A stretch of 64,000 nucleotides of DNA from Roseiarcus sp036513315 (GTDB lineage Bacteria; Pseudomonadota; Alphaproteobacteria; Rhizobiales; Beijerinckiaceae): assembly GCA_036513315.1 (NCBI GenBank), contig DATBZF010000059.1:1-64000 (forward strand). Reading direction: 5' to 3'. This document shows, in pieces, positions 8,092-17,179 of the stretch. Every line of letters starts with the position of its first letter. Within the stretch, counting starts at the first letter, position 1. A program made the position numbers and the translations under genes. The notes beneath the pieces were generated by a model that saw only the letters and a list, made by a program, of their open reading frames with translations, was not told where the DNA came from and ran no database searches.

Positions 8092-9609
8092 ATGGTTGTG
8101 CGTCTGCCGACAGTCGAGCAGATCCGGGACCTCGGGTCTCAGTTCGGACTGGTGCTGAACGCCGATGAATTGTCGGCTTTCCAGCAGGCGTTCAAAGGGC
8201 CCCTGTCATCCTACGGCCGTCTTGACGAACTGGTGGCGCCCAGCCTTGCGCCGACGATCCCGCGCGCGCCCGGCTATCGTCCCACCGCGTCCGAAAATCC
8301 CTATGGCGCCTGGTATTGGAAGACCAATATCTGCGCGGGCGGCGAAGGATTGCTGAAAGGCAAGACGATCGCCATCAAGGACAATATCTGCGTCGCAAGC
8401 GTGCCGATGATGAATGGATCGGCTTTGCTCGAAGGCTATGTGCCGGAAATCGACGCGAGCGTCGTCACGCGCATTCTCGAAGCGGGCGGGACCATAGCAG
8501 GGAAAGCGGCCTGCGAAGACCTTTGCTTCTCCGGCGCCAGCCACACCGCCGCGACTGGCCCGATCCGCAACCCGCATAACCCGGCCCATAGCGCCGGCGG
8601 CTCTTCGGGCGGCAGCGCGGCGATCGTGGCGGCGGGCGAGACGCCGATGGCGCTGGGCGGCGATCAGGGCGGATCGATCCGCACCCCGTCGAGCTGGTGC
8701 GGCATTTACGGCCTGAAGCCGACCTGGGGACTGGTCCCGACCACGGGTTCGATGCCGATCAGCTATTCCCTCGATCATTGCGGGCCGATGGGGGCGAGCG
8801 TCGAAGACGTCGCGCGTCTGCTCGCCGTGATCGCCGGTCATGACGGCTGGGACAGCAGGACGATCGCGGCGCGCCCCGGCGACTATATGGGCGCGCTTGG
8901 CAAGCCATTGAACCGGCTGCGCGTCGGCCTGATGCGCGAGGGCTTCGGCCATCCCGAGAGCGACGCGCAAGTCGACGGCCGCGTGCGCGAGGCGATCGAG
9001 ACGCTGACCGGCATGGGCGCCAAAGTCGCCGACGTCTCCGTCCCCTGGCATCTCGACGGGCCGCATGTCTGGAGCGGCATCATTCTTGAGGGCGCCGCCG
9101 AGATGATGCTGAAGGGCTATGGCGTCGGCAATAATGTCGCGGGCTATTATCCACTGTCGATGCAGGAGGCCTTTGCGCGCGGGTTCGGCACGCGAATCAA
9201 TGATGTCTCGCCGACCGTGAAAATGGTGCTGATGCTCGGCGAATATATGCATCGAAACTATCATGCGCGCTATCATTCGAAGGCGCAGAATCTGCGCGTG
9301 TTGTTGCGGCAGGCCTATGACGCCGCGTTGGCCGAGGTCGACGTTCTGGCGATGCCGACCATTCCCTTCACCGCGACGAAGATTCCGGCCGCCGATGCGC
9401 CATTGGGCGTCAGCATCGATCTGGCCCTGAATATGCAGGCCAACACCTGCCCGTTCGACGCCTCCGGCCATCCGGCCTTCACCATCCCCTGCGGGCGCAA
9501 GGACGGCCTGCCAATCGGATTGATGCTTGTCGGGCGCCATTTCGAGGAGGCGACGCTGATCCGGTTGGCGTCGGCGATCGAACTAGGCGATGATTGGAGA
9601 CGACATTGA
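8092..9609 (+). CDS. Amidase-signature amidase 1
   Basis: Amide hydrolase of the amidase-signature family, 505 residues. The Ser-cisSer-Lys triad is recognisable: Lys in TIAIKDNICV (about residue 100), cis-Ser in the Gly/Ser-rich GGSSGGSAAIV, and nucleophilic Ser in GGDQGGSIRTPSS. Such enzymes convert amides to carboxylates plus ammonia in the cytoplasm. An SD-like TGAGG lies 7 bases before the ATG. It is the first gene of a plus-strand operon with an FmdA homologue, an ABC importer and a second amidase of the same subgroup at 15360-16874. The terminator and AmiC/AmiR genes upstream suggest amide-induced expression. The natural substrate is not evident. Confidence 0.88.
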   Translation: MVVRLPTVEQIRDLGSQFGLVLNADELSAFQQAFKGPLSSYGRLDELVAPSLAPTIPRAPGYRPTASENPYGAWYWKTNICAGGEGLLKGKTIAIKDNICVASVPMMNGSALLEGYVPEIDASVVTRILEAGGTIAGKAACEDLCFSGASHTAATGPIRNPHNPAHSAGGSSGGSAAIVAAGETPMALGGDQGGSIRTPSSWCGIYGLKPTWGLVPTTGSMPISYSLDHCGPMGASVEDVARLLAVIAGHDGWDSRTIAARPGDYMGALGKPLNRLRVGLMREGFGHPESDAQVDGRVREAIETLTGMGAKVADVSVPWHLDGPHVWSGIILEGAAEMMLKGYGVGNNVAGYYPLSMQEAFARGFGTRINDVSPTVKMVLMLGEYMHRNYHARYHSKAQNLRVLLRQAYDAALAEVDVLAMPTIPFTATKIPAADAPLGVSIDLALNMQANTCPFDASGHPAFTIPCGRKDGLPIGLMLVGRHFEEATLIRLASAIELGDDWRRH

Positions 9610-9657
9610 GTGTGAAGCGACAAGCGCCGCCATCCGGCATTGATGGGTGAGGATCGC

Positions 9658-10656
9658 ATGAGCAAGGACCAATGGCTCGAAACATCGATCATGGCCAGGC
9701 GTGGCGTCGCCAAGGGAAAGGCGGGTCGCCGCCATAACTTCGACATCGCCGCGCAGGGCGGGTTCGAATATGTCTACGGGCCCTACGCCAAGCCCAGGCT
9801 GACGGTCGACCCCGGCGATGTCGTCGTCGTCGAGACAGAGGACGCGTTTGGCGGCGTCATCACCAGCGAGCAGGATAGTCCGACCGCCAAGTTGAAGTTT
9901 CCTTTTCTGAACCCGCAAAGCGGCCCGATCGCCGTGCGCGGCGCCAGCAAGGGCGATTGCCTCGCCGTGCACATCCAGGCCGTCGAGACGCGCGGCGCGC
10001 AGCCGGCTGGCGCCACCTGCATCATACCTGAATTCGGCGGCCTCGTCGGCACCGCTTCGACGGCGCTGCTGAACCCGCCGCTCAAGGAGCGGGTTCGACT
10101 GATGCATGTCGACAAGCACGGCGTGCGCTGGAGCGACAAGATTACGCTACCCTATGAGCCCTTCATCGGCACGATCGGCGTCTCGCCGGAAATCGAAGCG
10201 GTTTCCTCGCTGCAACCCGACTATCACGGCGGCAATATGGACCTGCCGGATGTCGGGCCCGGCGCCGTGCTCTATTTCCCGGTCCATACCGAAGGCGCGC
10301 TGCTGTTCGTCGGCGATTGCCACGCGACACAGGGCGACGGCGAACTTTCCGGCGTGGCGGTGGAGCAGCGCGCCACCGTCACGCTGCAGGTCGATCTCAT
10401 CAAGAACTGGGCCTTCGCCTGGCCGCGCCTCGAGACGGCTGATTTCATCATGACGATCGGCAGCGCCCGCCCCTTGGAGGACGCTGCGCGCATCGCCTAT
10501 CGCGAACTCGTTCGCTGGATGAGCGCCGACTACGGTTTCGACGAAATCGACGCGTACATGTTTTTGAGCCAGGCCGGGCGCATGCGCCTCGGCAACATGG
10601 TCGATCCGAAATATACGATGGGCGCGTCGGTCCTGAAGAAATATCTTTTCGCATGA
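9658..10656 (+). CDS. fmdA: Acetamidase/formamidase family protein (FmdA-like)
   Basis: Member of the FmdA_AmdA family, 332 residues, predicted to hydrolyse formamide, acetamide or related short amides to ammonia and acid. Family features seen include the early PGDVVVVETEDAFGGVIT stretch, IPEFGGLVG and a metal-site-like segment around VGDCHATQGDGELSGVAVE. The ATG at 9658 is preferred over one 18 bases upstream because TGAGGA precedes it. It sits 48 bases after amidase 1 and 33 before the binding-protein gene. This family is unrelated to the amidase-signature enzymes, so the locus encodes two chemically different types of amide hydrolase. Confidence 0.86.
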   Translation: MSKDQWLETSIMARRGVAKGKAGRRHNFDIAAQGGFEYVYGPYAKPRLTVDPGDVVVVETEDAFGGVITSEQDSPTAKLKFPFLNPQSGPIAVRGASKGDCLAVHIQAVETRGAQPAGATCIIPEFGGLVGTASTALLNPPLKERVRLMHVDKHGVRWSDKITLPYEPFIGTIGVSPEIEAVSSLQPDYHGGNMDLPDVGPGAVLYFPVHTEGALLFVGDCHATQGDGELSGVAVEQRATVTLQVDLIKNWAFAWPRLETADFIMTIGSARPLEDAARIAYRELVRWMSADYGFDEIDAYMFLSQAGRMRLGNMVDPKYTMGASVLKKYLFA

Positions 10657-10689
10657 AGCATCGGCAAGTATGGCAAGGGGAGTGGCATC

Positions 10690-11916
10690 ATGAAGATCAA
10701 TCGAAGGAAATTTTTGCAAAGCGCGGCCGCGGTTTCGATCGGCGCCAGCGCGTTGGCGACGCGGGCGTTGGCGGAGGACCCGATCGGCGTCGCCAGCCTC
10801 CACGACCTGTCGGGCGGATTGGACATTTACGGCAAGCCGATGGTCGACGCGCTGACGCTCGCCGTCGAAGAGGCGAACGCGGCGGGCGGCCTCCTCGGGC
10901 GGCAGATCAAGCTGATCAATTACGACACGCAATCAAGCATGCAGCTCTATACGCAATTCGCCCAGCAAGCCGCGCTAAAGGACAAGGTCGCGGTCGTCCA
11001 TGGCGGCATCACCTCGGCTTCGCGCGAAGTCATCCGGCCGGTGCTCGACCGCTTCAAGACCCTCTATTTCTACAACACGCAATATGAGGGCGGCGTATGC
11101 GACCGCGACCAGTTCGACACTGGCGTCACCCCGGCGCAGACAGTCGAAAAGCTCGTGCCCTATGCGATGAAGAAATGGGGCAAGAAAGTCTATGTGATCG
11201 CCGCCGACTACAATTACGGGCAGATCACGTCGCAATGGGTGAAGAAATATGTGATGGAGAACGGCGGCGAGGTCGCCTCGATCGACTTCTTCCCGCTCGA
11301 CGTCACCAATTTCAGTTCGACCATCTCCAAGATCCAGGCGGCCAAGCCGGATTTCGTCTGGTCGGCCCTGGTCGGCGGCGCGCATATCTCGTTCTATCGG
11401 CAATGGGCGGCGGCCGGCATGCGCGCCAGCATCCCGATGGCGTCCACCACTTTCGCCGTCGGCAACGAGCACATCGTGCTGTCGCCGGACGAATGCAACG
11501 GCATGCTCGTCTGCTACAATTATTTCCAGGACCTCAAGAACCCGGTCAACCAGGCCTTCGTCGAGCGCTTTCACAAGCGTTTCGGAGCCGATTATCCCAA
11601 TGTCACCGAACTGGCGATGGGCACTTATCAGGGCTTCCAGCTCTGGGCCGAGGGCGTCAAGAAAGCCGGCAGCGTCGATCGCGAGAAGGTGATCCAGGCG
11701 CTGGAGACCGGCATCAGCATCAAGGCGCCGTCGGGCACGGTGACGATCGATCCGCCGACCCATCATTGCGTGCTCGACGTCCATATTGCCGAGGTCAAGG
11801 ACAAGAAGCTCGACGTGCTGGAGGACTTCCCGCAACAAAAGCCGGCCGACACCGCCGCGGTCTGCGATCTCATCAAGAACCCAACCGACAACCAGCAATA
11901 TGTGATCAAGTTCTGA
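10690..11916 (+). CDS. Urea/amide-type ABC substrate-binding protein (Tat signal)
   Basis: Periplasmic binding protein of the UrtA/FmdD/AmiC group, 408 residues. The N-terminus MKINRRKFLQSAAAVSIG is a twin-arginine export signal, cleaved near ALAED. The mature part begins DPIGVASLHDLSGGLDIYG, and YFYNTQYEGGVCDRDQF is characteristic of the urea/short-chain amide branch. It would feed the four downstream transporter subunits with an amide that the flanking amidases degrade. It is in the same broad family as the cytoplasmic AmiC-like sensor here, so sensor and importer may see the same ligand. An AGGGGAG ribosome binding site precedes the ATG. Confidence 0.88.
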   Translation: MKINRRKFLQSAAAVSIGASALATRALAEDPIGVASLHDLSGGLDIYGKPMVDALTLAVEEANAAGGLLGRQIKLINYDTQSSMQLYTQFAQQAALKDKVAVVHGGITSASREVIRPVLDRFKTLYFYNTQYEGGVCDRDQFDTGVTPAQTVEKLVPYAMKKWGKKVYVIAADYNYGQITSQWVKKYVMENGGEVASIDFFPLDVTNFSSTISKIQAAKPDFVWSALVGGAHISFYRQWAAAGMRASIPMASTTFAVGNEHIVLSPDECNGMLVCYNYFQDLKNPVNQAFVERFHKRFGADYPNVTELAMGTYQGFQLWAEGVKKAGSVDREKVIQALETGISIKAPSGTVTIDPPTHHCVLDVHIAEVKDKKLDVLEDFPQQKPADTAAVCDLIKNPTDNQQYVIKF

Positions 11917-11954
11917 ACCGATCCACGTTTGGCTGCAATTGAGAAAGGGTGAAT

Positions 11955-12821
11955 GTGGATCTCGCGGCTCTCCTGGCGATTCAGGTTCTTTATGCGATCG
12001 CCAGCCTCGCGCTGATCAGCGTCGGGCTGGCGATCATCTTCGGCATGATGCGGGTGATCAATCTCGCGCATGGCGAGTTCCTGATGCTCGGCGGCTATGC
12101 CGCGATCGTGGCGACGAGCCATGGAATCAGCATTTGGATCGCGATTCTCGTGGTGGCGCCGGTGGTGGTCGGACTGATCGGAATCATCGTCGAGCGCACC
12201 ATCATCCGCTTCCTCTACGGCCGGATGATCGACACCATGCTGGCGACCTGGGGGCTCAGCCTGTTCCTGGTCGGATTGACGACGGCCATTTTCGGCAACA
12301 CCACGGTCGGCCTGTCGGCGCCGCTCGGCAGTTTTGAGATCGGCGCCTATCGCACCAGCGCCTATACTTTGTTCGTCATCGCAGTGGCCATCGTCGTGAT
12401 GGCCGGCGTGCTGGCGACGCTGCGCTTCACGCGCTTCGGCCTGATCGCGCGCGGCACGATGCAGAACGCCGATATGGCCGCGGCGCTCGGCGTCAATCCG
12501 CCGCGCGTCTATGCCGTGACCTTTGGCGTCGGCGCGGCTCTGTCGGGCCTGGCCGGCGGCGTTCTCGCCCCGGTTTCCGGCGTCTTCCCGACCATCGGCG
12601 TCGCCTATGTCGCCAAATCCTTCATCACGGTGATCGGCGGCGGCGCGGCGATCGTCAGCGGCACGGTGAGCGCCTCGGCTTTGTTCGGCGCCATCAATCA
12701 GGTCGCCACTTACGCGACGACGCCGGTGTTCGGCGAAGTGGCGCTGCTGGCCGCCGCGATCGTGCTGATCCGCCTGCTGCCGCAAGGCATTACCGGACGC
12801 TTTTTCCGGAGGGGCATTTGA
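11955..12821 (+). CDS. Urea/amide-type ABC permease (LivH/UrtB class)
   Basis: Inner-membrane permease, about 288-290 residues, with the class signature GMMRVINLAHGEFLMLGGY near residue 35 and a C-terminal GGGAAIVSGTVSASALFG loop. I chose the GTG at 11955 because an AAGGG sequence lies at suitable spacing. A GTG two codons earlier (11949) is almost as good, and only the first residues differ. It overlaps the next permease gene by 4 bases (TTGA), so the two are coupled. It forms the heterodimeric channel with the following gene product. Confidence 0.86.
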   Translation: MDLAALLAIQVLYAIASLALISVGLAIIFGMMRVINLAHGEFLMLGGYAAIVATSHGISIWIAILVVAPVVVGLIGIIVERTIIRFLYGRMIDTMLATWGLSLFLVGLTTAIFGNTTVGLSAPLGSFEIGAYRTSAYTLFVIAVAIVVMAGVLATLRFTRFGLIARGTMQNADMAAALGVNPPRVYAVTFGVGAALSGLAGGVLAPVSGVFPTIGVAYVAKSFITVIGGGAAIVSGTVSASALFGAINQVATYATTPVFGEVALLAAAIVLIRLLPQGITGRFFRRGI

Positions 12822-13897
12822 ACGCCCGCGGCCTCAACCTGATCGGCCTCGCCGTGGTCGCGGCGATCGGCCTGGCGTTTCTGATCCTGACGCCGCGCTT
12901 TGCCGAACTCGACGCCGTGCTCGAATTGACGGTCTACGTCATCATGGCGATCCTGGCGCTGAGCCTGGCGCTCGTCTGGGGCTATGGCGGCATCCTGTGT
13001 TTCGGCCAATCGGCGTTCTTCGGCCTCGGCGCCTATACTTATGCGATTGCGATGTTCAACATCGGCGAAAGCACCGTCCCGCTGCTGATGGCGATCGTCG
13101 TTCCCGCCGCTTTCGCCGCGCTGCTCGGCTATTTCATTTTTTACGGACGGATCAGCGACGTCTATCTCGGCGTCATCACGCTGACTGTGACGCTGATCCT
13201 GTTCAATTCGATCAATTCGACCGCCGGGCCGGAGTTCCATATCGGCGCGGCGCGGCTCGGCGGGTTCAACGGCATCCCCGGCATACCGCCGCTCAACATA
13301 CCCGGCGACAGGAATGCGCCGATTGATCTCGAAGGCATGTTCTATCTTTCGACCGCCGTGTTGCTGGCGGTCTATTTCGGGTTGCGGCTGCTGTTGGCGA
13401 GCCGCTTCGGCCGGATCATCGTTGGCATCCGCGAGAACGAGCGCCGCGCCGAGCTGCTCGGCTATGACCCGCGCGCCTACAAGCTCGCGACTTTCACCAT
13501 CGGCGCCGCCCTCGCCGGCCTCGCCGGCTGCCTGTTCGCCAATTGGGGCGCTTTCGTCAGCCCGACGATTTTCGGCCTCGCCCAATCGGCGCAGATCATC
13601 ATCTGGGTGATCGTCGGCGGCCGCGGCACGCTGATCGGGCCGATCATCGGCTGCGTCGGAATTCAATGGCTCAGCACGCTTCTCGGCGAGAACCAGCCGA
13701 GCGGCGCGGGCGCCTTCGCCGCCTTGCTGAGCAACGCGCCGCTGGTCCTCGGCGCGATCCTCATCGCGTTCGTCCTTCTCGTTCCCAGGGGGCTGATTCC
13801 GACACTCGGCGACCTCGTGCAGCGCCTGCTGCCCGCCCGGCGGGCGCCGGCGGCGAGCGCCGCCTTCCATGCCGAGCCGGCGGAGAAGACGCAATGA
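12818..13897 (+). CDS. Urea/amide-type ABC permease (LivM/UrtC class)
   Basis: The second permease, 359 residues, starting with TTG inside the stop of the previous gene. Typical UrtC/LivM features are LALVWGYGGILCFGQSAFFGLGAY (split here at about residues 45-70) and the RISDVYLGVITLTVTL segment. Its stop overlaps the ATG of the next ATPase (ATGA). UrtC proteins are usually somewhat longer than LivM, and this length fits the urea/amide branch. A short Ala/Pro-rich tail follows the last membrane span. Confidence 0.86.
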   Translation: MNARGLNLIGLAVVAAIGLAFLILTPRFAELDAVLELTVYVIMAILALSLALVWGYGGILCFGQSAFFGLGAYTYAIAMFNIGESTVPLLMAIVVPAAFAALLGYFIFYGRISDVYLGVITLTVTLILFNSINSTAGPEFHIGAARLGGFNGIPGIPPLNIPGDRNAPIDLEGMFYLSTAVLLAVYFGLRLLLASRFGRIIVGIRENERRAELLGYDPRAYKLATFTIGAALAGLAGCLFANWGAFVSPTIFGLAQSAQIIIWVIVGGRGTLIGPIIGCVGIQWLSTLLGENQPSGAGAFAALLSNAPLVLGAILIAFVLLVPRGLIPTLGDLVQRLLPARRAPAASAAFHAEPAEKTQ

Positions 13898-14616
13898 GCG
13901 CGCCGCTGCTCGAGACGCGCAATCTCGGCATTCGCTTCGGCGGCGTTCAGGCCGTTCGCGACGTCAACTTCACCCTCGCCGAACGGGAATTGCGCTGCCT
14001 CATCGGTCCCAACGGCGCCGGCAAGAGCACGTTCTTCAAAATGGTGACCGGCCAGTTACAGCCGAGCCAGGGCGTCGTGCTGTTGCGCGGCCGCGACATT
14101 TCCTATGCGCAGGCGCATGAGATCGCACGGCTCGGCGTCGGCATCAAGACGCAGGTGCCGAGCGTGTTCGATGGGTTGACCGTTCGCGAGAATATCTGGC
14201 TGTCGGCGAGCCGCGCTCATTCTGGTCGCCGCGCCAAGGCGGCGGTCGATGAAATGCTCGAACGCATGGGCCTTGCCGCGATCGCCGGGCGCATCGCCGG
14301 TCAGCTCTCACATGGCCAGCGGCAATGGGTCGAGCTTGGAATCGTGCTTTCGACCGATCCCGAACTCGTGCTGCTCGACGAACCCGCCGCCGGCATGACG
14401 CATGAGGAAGTCCAGCAGACCGCCCGGCTGGTGCGCGAGATCAACCGCACCAAGGCGCTGATCGTCGTCGAACACGACATGCAATTCATCCGCATGATCG
14501 CCAAACAGGTGACCGTATTCAATCAGGGAGCAATTTTGGTCGAGGATACGATCGACAACATCATGCGCAACCCGCAGGTGCGCGACGTCTATCTCGGCAA
14601 ACAGGCGGCCGCCTGA
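13894..14616 (+). CDS. Urea/amide-type ABC ATPase (LivG/UrtD class)
   Basis: Cytoplasmic ATPase of 240 residues. Walker A is GPNGAGKST, the signature region is LSHGQRQWVELGIVL (the QWVE variant typical of UrtD) and Walker B is LVLLDEPAAGMT, followed by VVEHDM with the H-loop His. The ATG at 13894 overlaps the previous stop. The frame is open far upstream, but that part lies inside the permease gene and is not coding in this frame. It partners with the next gene product to drive the importer. Confidence 0.87.
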   Translation: MSAPLLETRNLGIRFGGVQAVRDVNFTLAERELRCLIGPNGAGKSTFFKMVTGQLQPSQGVVLLRGRDISYAQAHEIARLGVGIKTQVPSVFDGLTVRENIWLSASRAHSGRRAKAAVDEMLERMGLAAIAGRIAGQLSHGQRQWVELGIVLSTDPELVLLDEPAAGMTHEEVQQTARLVREINRTKALIVVEHDMQFIRMIAKQVTVFNQGAILVEDTIDNIMRNPQVRDVYLGKQAAA

Positions 14617-15320
14617 TGCTGAAGGTCGCTGAACTCGACGCGGGCTATGGCCGAATTCCGGTGCTCAGCGGAGTCAATCTCGCGGTCGAGGATGGCGAAT
14701 TCATCGGCATTCTCGGCCATAACGGCATGGGCAAGACGACCCTCCTGAAGGCCTTGATGGGTTTTTTGCCGGCGACCGGCGGCCAGGTGTCTCTCGACAA
14801 TGCCGACGTGACCCATGCGCCGCCCTACCAGCGCGCACGGCTCGGCTTCGGTTATGTGCCGCAGGGGCGCGAAATCTTCCCCGGCCTCACCGTCATCGAC
14901 AATTTGCGCATGGGCTGCGCCGCCCGAAGCGGCGCCGAGCGCGAAATCATCGCGCCGATCCTCGAAGATTTTCCGCGCCTCAAGACGCTGCTCGATCGAC
15001 CCGGCGGCGCCTTGTCGGGCGGCGAACAGCAATTGCTGGCGATGGCGCGCTGCCTCTGCGGCAGGCCGCGCCTGGTGCTGCTTGATGAGCCGACCGAGGG
15101 AATCCAGCCCTCGATCATCGACGAGATCGTCGAGACATTGCTACGGCTGCGCGAGAAGAGCGGCCTCACCGTGATCCTGGTCGAACAGAATCTTGATTTC
15201 ATCGCTGCGCTTTCGCAGCGCATTCTCATCATCCAGAAGGGGACGATCACCCGCGAGGTGCGCCATAGCGACCTCGGCGATCCCGGTCTTATCGGCGAAT
15301 TTATCGGTTTTGCGAATTAG
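14616..15320 (+). CDS. Urea/amide-type ABC ATPase (LivF/UrtE class)
   Basis: The second ATPase, 234 residues, sharing one base with the previous gene's stop (TGATG). Motifs: Walker A GHNGMGKTT, signature LSGGEQQLLAMARCL, Walker B LVLLDEPTEGIQPS and H-loop region VEQNLD. The GMGKTT variant and EPTEGIQPSI are common in the UrtE/LivF class. It completes a five-subunit importer: binding protein, two permeases and two ATPases. Unlike the Liv system at the left edge, the two ATPases here are separate genes. Confidence 0.88.
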   Translation: MLKVAELDAGYGRIPVLSGVNLAVEDGEFIGILGHNGMGKTTLLKALMGFLPATGGQVSLDNADVTHAPPYQRARLGFGYVPQGREIFPGLTVIDNLRMGCAARSGAEREIIAPILEDFPRLKTLLDRPGGALSGGEQQLLAMARCLCGRPRLVLLDEPTEGIQPSIIDEIVETLLRLREKSGLTVILVEQNLDFIAALSQRILIIQKGTITREVRHSDLGDPGLIGEFIGFAN

Positions 15321-15359
15321 CGCGATCCCGCAAGGCAAGCTTAAGAGGGAGGACGAGCC

Positions 15360-16874
15360 ATGACCATCAAGCGACCGAATCTCCAGCAATTGCGCAGCGT
15401 CGCCGAAGATCTCGGCATGCATATGAGCGACGAGGACCTGAAATCCTACCATGAGCTGCTTGAGGGCAATTTCGCCGCCTACGACATTGTCGACGCCATG
15501 CCGGATTATCTCCCGCAGGTGAAATATCCGCGCACGCCGGGCTATCGGCCCGAGGGTGAGGAAAACAAGCAAAACGCCTGGTATGTGAAGACGACGGTGA
15601 AAGGCGCGCCGCAAGGCAAGCTCGCCGGCAAGACGATCGCGCTGAAGGACAATATCTGCCTCGCCGGCGTGCCGATGATGAACGGCGCCTCGACGCTTGA
15701 AGGCTATGTGCCCGACACCGATGCGACGATCGTCACCCGCATGCTCGACGCCGGCGGCACGATTATCGGCAAGACCCATTGCGAGTATTTCTGCTTTTCG
15801 GGCGGCAGCCACACCAACGCGACCGGGCCAGTGCACAACCCCCACAAGATGGGCTATTCGGCCGGCGGTTCGTCATCGGGCAGCGCCGTCGTGGTGGCGA
15901 ATGGCGAGGTCGATATGGCGATCGGCGGCGACCAGGGCGGCTCGATCCGCATGCCCTCCTCCTATAGCGGCACATATGGGATGAAGGGCACGCACGGCCT
16001 CGTCCCCTATACCGGCATCATGCCGATCGAAATCACTCTCGACCATGCCGGGCCGATGACGGCCAATGTGCGCGACAATGCGCTTTTGCTCGAAGTGATC
16101 GCCGGCGCCGACGGCCTCGACCCCCGGCAATATGCGCCCAAGACCTTCGCCTATACCGAGTTTCTCGAAAAGGGCGTGAATGGCCTGTCGATCGGAATGG
16201 TCAAGGAAGGCTTCGGACATGCCAATTCCGAAAAAGACGTCGACGCCAAGGTGAGGTCAGGGGCCGACCTCTTCCGCAAGCTTGGCGCCAATGTCGAGCA
16301 AATCTCGCTGCCGATGCATCTTCAAGGCACGGCGATCTGGCTGCCGATCGCCGCCGAAGGCGCGACGGAGCTGATGATGAAGGGCAATGGCATGGGCACC
16401 AACTGGCGCGGTCTCTACACGACCTCGCTGCTCGACGCCCATTCGGCTTGGCGCCACCGCGCCGACGAACTCTCCGACAGCCTGAAGATCACCATGCTGC
16501 TCGGGCAATATTTCACCAAACATTATCGTGGGCATTATTACGCCAAGGCGCAGAATCTCAGCCGCAAGCTACGCGCCTCCTATGATGCAGCGCTCGCCAA
16601 ATACGACCTGCTGCTGATGCCGACCCTTCCCCTGAAGGCGACGCCGCTGCCGCCTGCCGATGCGCCGCGCGCGCTCTATCTGCAGCGCGCGTTCGAAATG
16701 CTGGCCAATACCGCGCCGTTCGACGCGACGGGCCATCCGGCGATGAGCATCCCCTGCGGCATGGGCGACGGCCTGCCGATCGGGTTGATGCTGATCGGCA
16801 AATATTACGACGAGCCGGTCATCTACCAGGCAGCCGCCGCATTCGAAAAGGCCGGCGACTGGAAGACGATGTGA
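15360..16874 (+). CDS. Amidase-signature amidase 2
   Basis: Amide hydrolase of 504 residues in the same subgroup as amidase 1 (8092-9609); the two align over their full length. The catalytic parts are conserved: Lys in TIALKDNICLAG, GGSSSGSAVVVANGE, and nucleophile Ser in GGDQGGSIRMPSS. The segment KTHCEYFCFSGGSH replaces KAACEDLCFSGASH of amidase 1, so the substrate pockets probably differ. A good ribosome binding site (GAGGGAGGA) lies upstream. It closes the operon 39 bases after the last ATPase gene. The two paralogues bracketing one transporter suggest hydrolysis of two related amides or of successive products. Confidence 0.88.
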   Translation: MTIKRPNLQQLRSVAEDLGMHMSDEDLKSYHELLEGNFAAYDIVDAMPDYLPQVKYPRTPGYRPEGEENKQNAWYVKTTVKGAPQGKLAGKTIALKDNICLAGVPMMNGASTLEGYVPDTDATIVTRMLDAGGTIIGKTHCEYFCFSGGSHTNATGPVHNPHKMGYSAGGSSSGSAVVVANGEVDMAIGGDQGGSIRMPSSYSGTYGMKGTHGLVPYTGIMPIEITLDHAGPMTANVRDNALLLEVIAGADGLDPRQYAPKTFAYTEFLEKGVNGLSIGMVKEGFGHANSEKDVDAKVRSGADLFRKLGANVEQISLPMHLQGTAIWLPIAAEGATELMMKGNGMGTNWRGLYTTSLLDAHSAWRHRADELSDSLKITMLLGQYFTKHYRGHYYAKAQNLSRKLRASYDAALAKYDLLLMPTLPLKATPLPPADAPRALYLQRAFEMLANTAPFDATGHPAMSIPCGMGDGLPIGLMLIGKYYDEPVIYQAAAAFEKAGDWKTM

Positions 16875-16972
16875 GGCAGGCTCGGCGACCCTGCCGGCGC
16901 AGCGTCGAGCCGACCGAGAAAACGAAGGGTTGCGGAAACGGAGATACATTTAGGCAATGCGCCAACCTTCGA

Positions 16973-17080
16973 CGTCATGGCCGGGCTTGTCCCGGCCATC
17001 CACGCGGCGCCTGCACACCGCTCTTGAAGTTCACGATCGCTTTGGGGCGTGGATGCCCGGCACAAGAGCCGGGCATGACG
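16973..17080. repeat. REP-like intergenic palindrome pair
   Basis: Two inverted copies of a roughly 32-base palindromic unit, 16973-17004 and 17048-17080. Each can fold on itself (GGCCGGGCTTGTCCCGGCC in the first) and the two are reverse complements apart from a few changes. The core resembles dispersed repeats common in alphaproteobacterial genomes. The whole 305-base gap 16875-17179 holds nothing else recognisable. Confidence 0.75.
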
Positions 17081-17179
17081 GGCGGGGGATGCAAAAGGCG
17101 TAGTAGCGCAGCCGAATTCTGTTCGCCGGACATCCCCCGGTGCGGCGGATGAGGCGCTAACGGCAAAGAAGGAGCGACG

